Made by a program: the position numbers and the translations under genes. The notes under the pieces are model-generated. The model saw only the letters and a program-made list of their open reading frames with translations. It ran no database searches and was not told the DNA's origin. Shown piece by piece: positions 24,924-33,434 of a stretch of 64,000 bases of DNA (positions are counted from its first letter, which is position 1; each line of letters begins with the position of its first letter). Source of the stretch: JAPPHA01 sp965221575. Its GTDB lineage: Bacteria; Pseudomonadota; Alphaproteobacteria; Rhodobacterales; Rhodobacteraceae. The stretch spans positions 62,001-126,000 of the forward strand of contig CBDCSM010000014.1 of NCBI GenBank assembly GCA_965221575.1, written 5' to 3'.

Positions 24924-26600
24924 TCAGTAACCATGTTTCAAAGGCAGCGTGGCATCACCGGGTTCCTCGGCACAACCGGCAGAGAGAACATTTTCCAGCG
25001 CGGCAATGATCTCATCGGACGAAGCACTGATCCAGCGCGCGGCGACATGCTGATCCGGGCGAAAAAGATAAACAGCCTGGTCCGCGTCTCCAACGTATCG
25101 TTCCGCGAGCAACGTCCCGCGCGCGCAGTCGAGTCGCGTGATCCCAAGATCTAACCCCCGGGAGTTCGCCGCCCGCCTTATTCGTGACTCCGGCGCATCA
25201 GAGTTGAACGCAAGAAGTTGAAAGCCTCCGGTCAACAGTTCGGTCATCCAACCCATGCCTGTCGGGGCATCTACGACCGGCGCGCCGGGCCGGGTTCGAA
25301 ACGGCAGTCCGCTCCCGTCCCCGGAACTCAGGGGAGAACCGTCATAGACCGCGGGGACAGACAATCGCCCGGAATTCACCAGAGCTCTTGCGAACGGAAC
25401 ATGTTCGACGAGGTCCAGGACCGATTCCCGGAATAAGCGGCTGATGGCTGACTTCGGTGTCATGAAGTCGGTCGAACGAGTCGAATTCAGGATGTTCTCG
25501 CTCGCGGCCAGCCGACGCTCGACATCGTAGCTGTCGAGAAGCGCGTCACCGGCGGCACCTTTTGTCACAAGCGCCAGTTTCCACGCCAGGTTTTCCGCGT
25601 CCTGGATGCCTCCGTTGCACCCCCTTGCCCCGAACGGCGACACGAGATGTGCGGAATCGCCGGCAAAGAACACCCGCCCGCGTCGATAGGACGCCATGCC
25701 GCAGCACTGGAACGTGTAGACGCTGACCCATTCGATCTCGAATTCAGTGTCCGGGCCCAGCATCGCGCGGACCCTCGGGATCACGTTCTCCGGCTTGACC
25801 ACCTCGGCACGGTCGATGTCCCAGCCAAGCTGGAAATCGATCCGCCACATTCCGTCCGGCTGCTTGTGCAGCAACGCCGAATGTCCGCGGTTGAACGGCG
25901 GATCAAACCAGAACCAGCGTTCGGTCGGAAACCCGGCGTCCATGGTGACATCAACGATGAGAAAGTTGTCCTCGAATACACGGCCCTCGAACCCGAGCCC
26001 CAACATCGACCGGACCGACGACCGGTACCCGTCGCAGGCGACCAGCCAGTCGGACTCGAGCGCGTAGCGGCCGTCGGGAGTTTCGATTTCAACGACCACG
26101 CCGCTTTCGCCGGCGTCAATGGCGACAATCTTGTTCCGGCCGCGGATTTCGATCGGGCACCCCTTCGATATCGCCTTCCGAATTCGCTCGAACAGGAATT
26201 TCTCAAAGTAGGGTTGCTGGAGATTGATGAACGCGGGACGCTTGTGGCCCTCTTCCGGCAACAGGTTGAATTCGTAGATCTGTCTCGTATCGCGGAACAC
26301 CCTGCCGACACTCCAGACAACACCTTTTTCGACCATCGGGTCTCCGGCACCCAGCCGGTCCATGATCTCGAGCGTGCGCTTGGAAAAGCAGATGGCGCGC
26401 GACCCGGCGCCAACCCCGTCGGATTCGTCCAGAACGAGTACGGGAACTCCCCTGAGGCCGAGGTCGAGCGCGAGCGCCAGGCCGACCGGACCTCCCCCGA
26501 CAACGATAATTTGATGCCGACGAGGATGCGGAGCGTCCTGGTCCGGTGACCGCCGGTACGGATAGAGAGTGAACGCGATGTCGTAGCCGGGTCCGCTCAC
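24924..26600 (-). CDS. FAD-dependent aromatic hydroxylase (MhpA/MhaA-like)
   Basis: Group A flavoprotein monooxygenase of 558 aa when started at GTG 26600; the longer frame upstream runs into the MBL gene and looks non-coding. FAD-binding HQIIVVGGGPVGLALALDLGLRG is at residues 29-51, the middle DG-type motif LVACDGYRSSVRSMLGLGFEG, and GDSAHLVSPFGARGCNGGIQDAENLAWKLALV the second FAD contact. The C-terminal 180 residues form the thioredoxin-like domain of phenol/MhpA hydroxylases. In a homogentisate cluster it most likely makes homogentisate from a monohydroxylated phenylacetate. Alternatives are a 3-(3-hydroxyphenyl)propionate-type substrate. Confidence 0.82.
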   Translation of the reverse strand: MSGPGYDIAFTLYPYRRSPDQDAPHPRRHQIIVVGGGPVGLALALDLGLRGVPVLVLDESDGVGAGSRAICFSKRTLEIMDRLGAGDPMVEKGVVWSVGRVFRDTRQIYEFNLLPEEGHKRPAFINLQQPYFEKFLFERIRKAISKGCPIEIRGRNKIVAIDAGESGVVVEIETPDGRYALESDWLVACDGYRSSVRSMLGLGFEGRVFEDNFLIVDVTMDAGFPTERWFWFDPPFNRGHSALLHKQPDGMWRIDFQLGWDIDRAEVVKPENVIPRVRAMLGPDTEFEIEWVSVYTFQCCGMASYRRGRVFFAGDSAHLVSPFGARGCNGGIQDAENLAWKLALVTKGAAGDALLDSYDVERRLAASENILNSTRSTDFMTPKSAISRLFRESVLDLVEHVPFARALVNSGRLSVPAVYDGSPLSSGDGSGLPFRTRPGAPVVDAPTGMGWMTELLTGGFQLLAFNSDAPESRIRRAANSRGLDLGITRLDCARGTLLAERYVGDADQAVYLFRPDQHVAARWISASSDEIIAALENVLSAGCAEEPGDATLPLKHGY

Positions 26601-26649
26601 AGCCGTTTTCCCCGATCGATCATTCCCGACCACACCGATTCCGAAGGCT

Positions 26650-27600
26650 TCAGCCCTGCAGGGCTTCCCACATTTCGAGATCCCGTGCCGCCGTCCAGAT
26701 TCGCGGAGTGTCGATCCCGCGCGCTTCGTCGAATGCGCGCGATACATTGAACGGCAGACAGTGTTCGTAGATCGCGTAATCGGCGAATTTCGAATCGCAT
26801 TCTTCGCGAACCGCGTCCCAGGCATCCTTCAGGGACCCGCCCCGCGCCGCCACCCGCGCCGCCGGCAGGTAGGTCGAGCGAAGGAATTCGCCGGTGCTCT
26901 CGATCCCGGCCCGGACCTGGTCACGTCCGACAAGCGCCGCGCCCCGGCCAGGTGCAATGGACAAGGGGCTGTAGGCGTCAACGGCCGCCAGCGTGCCATC
27001 CCAGTCACTGAAATGTCCGTCCCCGCAGTAACAGGCAGACTTGAACTCCACGATGTCACCCGTGAACATGACCTGTTCATCGGGAACCCAGATCACGATG
27101 TCCCCGGCCGTGTGCGCCCGCCCGAGATGCATGAGTTCGACCCGGCGGTCGCCGAGGTAAACGGTCATCGCATGCGAAAATGTCGTCGTGGGCCACGTCA
27201 ATCCGGGGATCGACTCATGCCCTTCGAACAGCCGCGGAAATCGCTGGAACTCGCTGTCCCAGTCTTCCTGCCCGCGTTCGACAACCATGGCCCTTGCCGT
27301 GTCCGACATGATCACTTGCCCGGCCTGGTAAGCCGAGGCGCCGAGTACCCTGACGGCATGGTAATGGGTGAGCACGAGATGGGTTATCGGCTTGTCGGTC
27401 ACGCTTCGGATCCGGTCAATGACCATTTCCGCCAGCCTGGGGGTCGCTTGGGCCTCCACGACCATGACCGCGTCATCGCCGATGATCACGCCGGAGTTGG
27501 GATCGCCTTCAGCAGTAAATGCCCAGAGGTCTCGGCCGACCTCCGTAAAACTGATGGTCTTGGCTCCCAGGTCTCCCTGCGACGCAAATTCTTTGGCCAT
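26650..27600 (-). CDS. MBL-fold metallo-hydrolase-like protein
   Basis: Metallo-beta-lactamase fold protein of 316 aa. The first motif reads LTHYHAVRVLGA at residues 77-88: the normal HxHxDH has become HYHAVR, so the Asp and third His of site two are Val and Arg. The later motifs are kept: RAHTAGDIVIWVPDEQVMFTGDIVEF supplies His and Asp. It may bind one metal or use altered chemistry. It sits between the FAD hydroxylase and fahA on the same strand, so a role in the aromatic pathway, perhaps thioester or lactone hydrolysis, is likely but unproven. Confidence 0.75.
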   Translation of the reverse strand: MAKEFASQGDLGAKTISFTEVGRDLWAFTAEGDPNSGVIIGDDAVMVVEAQATPRLAEMVIDRIRSVTDKPITHLVLTHYHAVRVLGASAYQAGQVIMSDTARAMVVERGQEDWDSEFQRFPRLFEGHESIPGLTWPTTTFSHAMTVYLGDRRVELMHLGRAHTAGDIVIWVPDEQVMFTGDIVEFKSACYCGDGHFSDWDGTLAAVDAYSPLSIAPGRGAALVGRDQVRAGIESTGEFLRSTYLPAARVAARGGSLKDAWDAVREECDSKFADYAIYEHCLPFNVSRAFDEARGIDTPRIWTAARDLEMWEALQG

Positions 27601-27674
27601 GCTCTCTCCGTCCTGTTGCTCTCTTCTACGTAGTCAAGGTCATCTCCGGCCGCGGGGGCCGATGTCGTGGCTGG

Positions 27675-28961
27675 TCAGTTGCCGAGACCGGGGTATTCGA
27701 TGGCGGGCAATACGGTTCCGTCGCAGGAGCCGAAACCCACCCTGAAACCCTTCCCCCGTGCCCGGCCTGTCATGCTCACGCGATCGCCGTCCTCGAGAAA
27801 GACCCGGGTTCCGCCGCCGTCGAGACCGACCGATTCCTTGCCGCCCCACGACAGTTCAAGAAGACTCCCCCTGTTTTCGGGGTCGGGTCCTGAAATCGTG
27901 CCGGAACCGATCAGGTCGCCCGTGCTCATCCGGCATCCACTCGAACTATGGTGGCAGATCTGCTGGGCAGGTGAATAGTAAAGTTCCCGAAAGTTGGTTC
28001 GCGTAAGCACCGTGTCGGTGGCGGCGCCATCCGGGCGAAGGGTAACTTCCAGGTCGATGTCAAACATCATCGGTCCGGGCTCACGGAGATAAGGCAGGAG
28101 TTCCCGGTCGCGCTCCGGCCCAGAAACCCTGAACGGTTCCAACGCGGCCGGGGTGACGATCCAGGGGCTGATCGTGGTTGCAGTCGCCTTTGCCTGAAAC
28201 GGGCCCAGGGGCCGGTATTCCCAAGTCTGGATATCGCGCGCGGACCAGTCATTCAACAAGACGTATCCGAAGATCATCGTCTCCGCCTCCGCTACGCTGA
28301 CCGGTTGACCCATGGCCGACGGCAATCCGACGACAGCGCCCATTTCCAGCTCGAAGTCGAACCTGCGACAGGGAGCAAACTCCGGCGCATCAAGTCCAGG
28401 CGGTTTGAGCTGTCCCCAGGGACGGTGAACAGGTGTGCCGGATACCACGACGGTCGAGGCACGGCCATTGTATCCGATGGGCATGTGCAGCCAACTCGGA
28501 GGCAAGGCGTTTTCGGCCCCCCTGAACATCGTTCCGACATTCGTCGCATGGTGCCGCCCGGAATAAAAGTCCGTATACTCGGCGACGACAAATGGCAGGT
28601 GGAGATCAACATCCGCCAGGGGAACCATGGCGCGCGAGACAGCCGCACGATCGGTTTCCTGTCCATCGGCCGAAAGTAACTCGTGGAGGCGCGCCCGAAA
28701 GTCCTGCCAGGCCCGGGGACCGCACGCCATGAAGTGATTCCATGCGGGTTGCGCCAGGGCGTTCTCCGCACCGGCAGGCGCCCCGATCACCTCCTCTTGC
28801 GCCAGCACCGCGATGTCCAGGACAGCATCACCGATGGCGATCCCGAGTCTTCGCCCGGATCCCGGCGCATTCCGGCGGGAAAACACTCCGTGCGGAAGGT
28901 TGTTGAGCGGGAAGTCCGAATTTTCCTGGTTTGCGCTTTCGACCCAGGACAGTTCAATCAT
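27675..28961 (-). CDS. fahA: fumarylacetoacetase
   Basis: Fumarylacetoacetate hydrolase of 428 aa, the usual length. The SH3-like N-domain is followed by the catalytic fold: DFYSGRHHATNVGTMFRG (metal Asp and catalytic His), FDFELEMGAVVGLPS (metal Glu pair) and LLNDWSARDIQTWEYRPLGPFQAK (metal Asp). It cleaves fumarylacetoacetate to fumarate and acetoacetate, the last step of homogentisate breakdown. It is downstream of hmgA on the same strand with a 134-base gap. Confidence 0.94.
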   Translation of the reverse strand: MIELSWVESANQENSDFPLNNLPHGVFSRRNAPGSGRRLGIAIGDAVLDIAVLAQEEVIGAPAGAENALAQPAWNHFMACGPRAWQDFRARLHELLSADGQETDRAAVSRAMVPLADVDLHLPFVVAEYTDFYSGRHHATNVGTMFRGAENALPPSWLHMPIGYNGRASTVVVSGTPVHRPWGQLKPPGLDAPEFAPCRRFDFELEMGAVVGLPSAMGQPVSVAEAETMIFGYVLLNDWSARDIQTWEYRPLGPFQAKATATTISPWIVTPAALEPFRVSGPERDRELLPYLREPGPMMFDIDLEVTLRPDGAATDTVLTRTNFRELYYSPAQQICHHSSSGCRMSTGDLIGSGTISGPDPENRGSLLELSWGGKESVGLDGGGTRVFLEDGDRVSMTGRARGKGFRVGFGSCDGTVLPAIEYPGLGN

Positions 28962-29095
28962 CTCGCCATCTCCATATTCAGCTGACTCCGTGTTCAGCCA
29001 GTGATCAATGATCGGGGACAGGTTCCCGCGGCATCAGTTCCGGATGCGGCCGGATGTCCTGCTCTCACCATCCTTTGGCGGCACGCGGCCGAGGC

Positions 29096-30460
29096 TTACT
29101 TGAGGCCCGGTGTTCCGTCAAACTTTCGCTCCAGCCCTGACCAGCAGTCCGCGTAATCCTTTTGCAGGGCCGCCGTCTCGGCAGCGAACCGGGTCAGCTG
29201 TTGCGGAAACCGGGTTTCGAACATGAAGCTCATCGTGTTGGTGAGTTTGACCGGATCCCAACTCTCGGTGGTCGCCTTTTCGAATGCATCCCGGTCGGGC
29301 CCGTGGGGCAGCATGCAGTTGTGCAGGCTGATTCCTCCCGGCACGAATCCTTCGGGTTTCGCATCATAGACGCCGTAAATGTTGCCCATGAATTCCGACA
29401 TGATGTTCTTGTGATACCATGGAGGCCGAAATGTGTCCTCCTGGGGCAGCCATCGCTCCGGAAAGATCACGAAATCGATGTTGGCCGTGCCTTCTTCAGC
29501 CGTTGGTGCCGTCAGCACGGTGTAGATGGACGGATCCGGGTGATCGAAACTGATCGCGCCAACCGGCGAGTAGGTCCTGAGATCATACTTGAAGGGCGCG
29601 TAGTTCCCGTGCCACGCCACGACATCGAGCGGTGAATGGTCGATTTCCGAAACGTGGAACGCACCGCACCACTTGATCCAGATCCTGCACGGTGACTCCT
29701 TGTCCTCGAACGCGGCGACAGGCGTCTTGAAGTCACGAGGATTGGCCAGGCAATTCGCCCCGATCGGGCCTCTCCCCGGAAGGGTGAACCTCGCCCCGTA
29801 GTTCTCGCAGATGAATCCGCGGGCAGTGTCGTCCAGAAGTCCGACCTTGAATACCATTCCCCTCGGCAGGATGCAGACCTCGAGCGGCTCAAGTTCAATG
29901 ATGCCAAACTCGGTGAAGATCTCGAGACGTCCGTCCTGCGGAACAACCAGCAGCTCGCTATCGGCAGAGTACATGTAATCGTCGTCCATGGACTCGTTGG
30001 CGAGATAGACATGGCTCGCCATCCCGACCTGGGTATGCACGTCGCCAGCCGTCGTGACCGTCCGCATCCCGGTGAGGAAATTGACCGGCTCGCCCGGAAA
30101 CCCGACCGGGTCCCAACGATACTGGCCCAGGGATATCACGTCCTCGACCACATGCGGCGCGGTCTTCCAGAGCGGGATGTCGACCTTCCTGAACCGGCCG
30201 ACATGGCGGACGGATGGTCGGATTCGATAAAGCCAGCTCCGCTCGTTCTTCCCGCGCGGCGCCGTGAACGGCGATCCCGACAACTGTTCGGCATACAGGC
30301 CGTAGTTCACCCGCTGAGGGCTGTTCTTGCCCTGCGGCAAGGCCCCGGGCAAGGACTCCGTTTCAAAGTCATTGCCGAACCCGGGCATGTACCAGGGGAC
30401 AGTCCCCATGGATGACGTATCCCGAACAACCCCGGACACGATGGTGGATTGCCTGTTCAT
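29096..30460 (-). CDS. hmgA: homogentisate 1,2-dioxygenase
   Basis: Non-haem Fe(II) ring-cleaving dioxygenase of 454 aa. YMPGFGNDFETESLPGALPQGKNSPQ is the family N-terminus. The iron ligands are visible as His and Glu in WYHKNIMSEFMGN and His in NCMLPHGPD. It converts homogentisate to maleylacetoacetate. ATG 30460 is chosen because GGAG lies about 9 bases upstream; an in-frame TTG five codons earlier would overlap that site. It is transcribed away from marR, with an 18-bp palindrome in between. Confidence 0.95.
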   Translation of the reverse strand: MNRQSTIVSGVVRDTSSMGTVPWYMPGFGNDFETESLPGALPQGKNSPQRVNYGLYAEQLSGSPFTAPRGKNERSWLYRIRPSVRHVGRFRKVDIPLWKTAPHVVEDVISLGQYRWDPVGFPGEPVNFLTGMRTVTTAGDVHTQVGMASHVYLANESMDDDYMYSADSELLVVPQDGRLEIFTEFGIIELEPLEVCILPRGMVFKVGLLDDTARGFICENYGARFTLPGRGPIGANCLANPRDFKTPVAAFEDKESPCRIWIKWCGAFHVSEIDHSPLDVVAWHGNYAPFKYDLRTYSPVGAISFDHPDPSIYTVLTAPTAEEGTANIDFVIFPERWLPQEDTFRPPWYHKNIMSEFMGNIYGVYDAKPEGFVPGGISLHNCMLPHGPDRDAFEKATTESWDPVKLTNTMSFMFETRFPQQLTRFAAETAALQKDYADCWSGLERKFDGTPGLK

Positions 30461-30520
30461 GGCGTCACACTCCAAACAGGATTAGCACGACGAGACCTCG
30501 ACGGGTTCGGTGCATGCATA

Positions 30521-30538
30521 TCGTTGCAATTGCAACGA
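30521..30538. promoter_or_regulatory. perfect 18-bp palindrome, probable MarR operator
   Basis: TCGTTGCAATTGCAACGA is a perfect palindrome placed 60 bases upstream of the hmgA start and 67 bases before the marR start. Its TTGC-N4-GCAA core has the shape of MarR-family operators. It overlaps or adjoins the likely hmgA promoter (TATGCA lies just downstream in the hmgA direction). A ligand-released repressor controlling both divergent arms is the natural reading. Confidence 0.7.
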
Positions 30539-30605
30539 AGTCAAGGTAAATCTGCTCCGTCCGGGTCGTCGCACACCGGACTGGACGCAAGGAAAGGCCG
30601 GTTCC

Positions 30606-31040
30606 GTGGCTGACTTTCGACTTGATGAATTCTTGCCCTGGCAACTTGCGGAGTTGGCGGACCGGGTGAGCCGCGGCCTCTCCGGCCTCTACCGGGACAA
30701 GTTTGGAATCTCGGTGGCCGAGTGGCGCGTTGTCGCTCACCTCAGCCAGGCCGAAAAGGTCAGCGTCAGGGAAATTCATGCCCGCGTCAGGATGGGAAAG
30801 TGGCAGGTCTCGCGCGCGGCTCAACGCCTCGAGTTACGCGGATACATCCGCAAACGAACGGGGAGAACCGACCGGCGCCTGGTCGAGTTGTCACTGACGC
30901 CGAAAGGACGGGCGATGGTGAACGAGATCATCCCGCTGGCACTCGAGTACGAAAGGGAACTGCTGGCCCGGGTGTCGGGGAAACGGGAGGCCAAGGACCT
31001 CATCAGGTCCCTTCTCAAGAGCATGGAGGCATCGAATTGA
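30606..31040 (+). CDS. MarR family transcriptional regulator
   Basis: Winged-helix MarR protein of 144 aa from GTG 30606 (AAGGAAAGG upstream). DEFLPWQLAELADRVSRGLSGLYRDKFGISVAEWRVVAHL, VREIHARVRMGKWQVSRAAQRLELRGYI and the wing RKRTGRTDRRLVELSLTPKG are clear. It is divergent from hmgA and overlaps maiA, so it probably represses the homogentisate genes until homogentisate or a related aromatic acid binds, as described for HmgR-like regulators, though some of those belong to other families. Confidence 0.85.
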   Translation: MADFRLDEFLPWQLAELADRVSRGLSGLYRDKFGISVAEWRVVAHLSQAEKVSVREIHARVRMGKWQVSRAAQRLELRGYIRKRTGRTDRRLVELSLTPKGRAMVNEIIPLALEYERELLARVSGKREAKDLIRSLLKSMEASN

Positions 31041-31660
31041 AAATTGTCCTGTACGACTACTGGCGATCATCCGCAGCATACCGCGTCCGAATCGCGTTCA
31101 ACCTGGCCGGCCTGCCATACGAGTCCGTGCACCTCGATCTTCTGGCCGGCGACCACCGGAGTCCCGAGCATCTCGAACGCAATCCGCAGGGCCTTGTTCC
31201 CGTCGCGGAAATAGACGGGCGTTTGTTCACCCAGTCGCTTGCCATCATCGAATACCTGGATGAGGCCGGGCATTTTTCCTTCTTGCCCGAGGACCTGCTC
31301 GGACGCGCACGGGTCAGGACGATCAGCTACGTGATCGCGATGGAGACGCATCCGGTCTGCAACCTCTTCGTCGCGAAACACGCGGAGGATGCCTCCGGGG
31401 GTCACATCACGATGAAGGACTGGATGGCAAGATTCATCCCGCGAGGTCTTGATGCGCTCGAAGCCATGGTGGCTGAATCGGGCGGCCATTGTTTCGGGGA
31501 TCGGATCACGATGGCCGATGCCTGCCTGGTTCCGCAACTCTACAATGCGCGGCGCTGGAAGCTCGATCTCGACCCGTATCCTTCGGTTTCGCGGATTTCG
31601 GAACACCTCGAGGCCCTCCCGGCCTTCCGTGATGCCCATCCGGACCTGTTCCGGCCGTAA
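31037..31660 (+). CDS. maiA: maleylacetoacetate isomerase (zeta-class GST)
   Basis: Glutathione-dependent cis-trans isomerase of 207 aa. LYDYWRSSAAYRVRIAFNLAGLPYE carries the SSxxxRVR glutathione-activating motif of zeta GSTs; RNPQGLVPVAEIDGRLFTQSLAIIEYLDE follows. It converts maleylacetoacetate to fumarylacetoacetate, between HmgA and FahA. The start is TTG 31037, overlapping the marR stop as TTGA, so translation is coupled to the regulator. A long upstream in-frame extension overlaps marR and is not coding. Confidence 0.92.
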   Translation: MKIVLYDYWRSSAAYRVRIAFNLAGLPYESVHLDLLAGDHRSPEHLERNPQGLVPVAEIDGRLFTQSLAIIEYLDEAGHFSFLPEDLLGRARVRTISYVIAMETHPVCNLFVAKHAEDASGGHITMKDWMARFIPRGLDALEAMVAESGGHCFGDRITMADACLVPQLYNARRWKLDLDPYPSVSRISEHLEALPAFRDAHPDLFRP

Positions 31661-31874
31661 GGTGGTGAGGCGGCACGGCGCACCGGTGTTTCGGTGTTTC
31701 GGCCAGTGGCGGTCCCTGGCCGCGCATGAACGGGGCCGTCACCGGAATTCCCGCGACCTTTCGGCGTATTGCGTATGACGAACTTCTTCCGATCCCCCAC
31801 GCGGGATTCCAGTCGCTTCGGCCGCAAACCTGGGAATTCGAACCGAACGCCGGAGTTTCCTCGCTCCGTTTCGC

Positions 31875-32672
31875 TCAGATCGATTCGATGTCGACTCCCG
31901 TGACCGTTGCCGATGAAACGAGGCCCGTGACGAAACGCCGGGCCTCGCGGGTCCAGGATGCCTTCTCGAGGGCTTCGGCGATCCGGGGACGCACGACGTC
32001 GTAGGGGAGCTTTCGACCCCGAACGCGATCTTCCAGCCTGACGATGTGATAGCCGTACCGGGATTCCACCGGTTTCCCGGTCATTTCCCCGGGACTGAGT
32101 TCTTCAAGCACGGCTTCGAACTCGCTCACGGTGTCACCTGTCGAAATCTGCCCAAGATCTCCGCCGGACGTACCGGATGGACAGGAACTCAATTCACGCG
32201 CCAACTCGCCGAATCGCTCGGGAGCTTCCCTCAGGGTTTCCATGGCGGACTCCGCACGGCAGGAAGCCTCGTGACGCTTGTCAGAATCGCCTGGCTCGGC
32301 GGCAAACAGGATATGGGCCGCCTTGTACAACGTCGGCGCCCGGAAACGATCCGGCTCGGAATCGTAAACGCCGCGTATCCTGTCCTCGGTCGGTTCCTCG
32401 GGGCGGACGCGATCCTCGATCAGTGCCCGGATTCGGGCCTCGGCGTCCGATTCCCGCCGCCCCGGGCCCATGCTCCCGGGAACGCCCCGAATTCCCCTGC
32501 GATCGGCCTCCGCCAGCAGGAGTTTCCGCACGACCAGGGCTCTCGCCGCCTTTCGCCATGCCGTACCGGGTTTTCCTGCAGGCGCCGAATGATGCTGGGC
32601 TTCGGCGGCAATTTCCGCTTGCGTGATGACCTGTCCGTCAACGGTAACATCGCTCACCAGGGCATTCGGCAT
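31875..32672 (-). CDS. parvulin-type peptidyl-prolyl cis-trans isomerase (NifM-like)
   Basis: PpiC-domain protein of 265 aa from the Met at 32672 (a Met at 32696 is possible). The N-half is a helical chaperone-like region; the catalytic parvulin domain runs TLYKAAHILFAAEPGD, LARELSSCPSGTSGGDLGQISTGDTVSEFEAVLEEL and SRYGYHIVRLED. No signal peptide is obvious, so cytoplasmic folding of a partner is likely. It ends the nar operon 72 bases past narI, a position shared with other denitrifiers, suggesting a role in nitrate reductase maturation. Confidence 0.85.
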   Translation of the reverse strand: MPNALVSDVTVDGQVITQAEIAAEAQHHSAPAGKPGTAWRKAARALVVRKLLLAEADRRGIRGVPGSMGPGRRESDAEARIRALIEDRVRPEEPTEDRIRGVYDSEPDRFRAPTLYKAAHILFAAEPGDSDKRHEASCRAESAMETLREAPERFGELARELSSCPSGTSGGDLGQISTGDTVSEFEAVLEELSPGEMTGKPVESRYGYHIVRLEDRVRGRKLPYDVVRPRIAEALEKASWTREARRFVTGLVSSATVTGVDIESI

Positions 32673-32744
32673 GTGTCGGCCCGTCCGTCCGGTCATTCCC
32701 GCACACGGCCACGACCGCCGGGAAGCCCGGGTTTCCCCGTCACC

Positions 32745-33434
32745 CTATCTCTCGGCACCGCTCCGTCGGGATCGCACAACCTGGTAACCCGGTCTGAACA
32801 GGTACCGGACCGGGACCGAAAGCATGTGAACCAGTCTGGTAAAGGGGAAAAGCAGGAATATGGTCAGGCCCAGGAAAAGGTGCAGCTTGAAGATCCAGTG
32901 GGCGCCGGAAACGTAGTCCGCCGCCGCCAGGTCGAAGGTGAATATTCCCTGGGACCAGGCCATGAACTTGACCATTTCACTACCGTCCAGGTGTTGTCCG
33001 GAAACGGGAATTGTCGCGAGCCCCAGCGCCAGCTGAACCAGGAGAATCACGAGAACGCCAATATCGGCAAAACTGGAATTCCTCCGGATTCTCGGATCCG
33101 ACAACCTGCGGTGAAGCAGGATCGCCCCGCCGATGAACGCGATGACTCCAGCCACGCCGCCCACGACCATCGCGAGGATCTGTTTGGCGCCGTGGCCGAT
33201 ACCGATCGCGTCGAAAATCTCGATTGGCGTGAGTAGTCCGACCAGGTGGCCGAAGAAGACGATGATGACGCCGACATGGAACAGGACTGAGCCAAGCACG
33301 AGCTGCCGCCGCCGCAGGAGTTGACTGGAAAACGACTTCCACGTGAACGGGTCCCGCTCGTAGCGGACGATACTGCCCACCAGGAGAACGGACAGGCAGA
33401 TATACGGGTAAATCCCGAATACGAACTCATGCAT
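32745..33434 (-). CDS. narI: respiratory nitrate reductase gamma subunit (cytochrome b)
   Basis: NarI of 229 aa with five membrane helices. VGSIVRYERDPFTWKS follows TM1; His ligands for two b haems are present in LFHVGVIIVFFGHLVGL and in the C-terminal HWIFKLHLFLGLTIFLLFPFTRLVHML. It takes electrons from quinol and passes them to NarH. The start lies 8 bases inside the end of narJ. Confidence 0.94.
   Translation of the reverse strand: MHEFVFGIYPYICLSVLLVGSIVRYERDPFTWKSFSSQLLRRRQLVLGSVLFHVGVIIVFFGHLVGLLTPIEIFDAIGIGHGAKQILAMVVGGVAGVIAFIGGAILLHRRLSDPRIRRNSSFADIGVLVILLVQLALGLATIPVSGQHLDGSEMVKFMAWSQGIFTFDLAAADYVSGAHWIFKLHLFLGLTIFLLFPFTRLVHMLSVPVRYLFRPGYQVVRSRRSGAER

Noticed and set aside
26601..26825. 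N-terminal 75-residue extension of the FAD hydroxylase
   Set aside because: It runs into the MBL gene, lacks homologous character and is replaced by GTG 26600, which leaves a normal Rossmann start.
30722..31036. 105-residue N-terminal extension of maiA
   Set aside because: It overlaps marR in another frame and is not similar to any GST; TTG 31037 gives the canonical protein.
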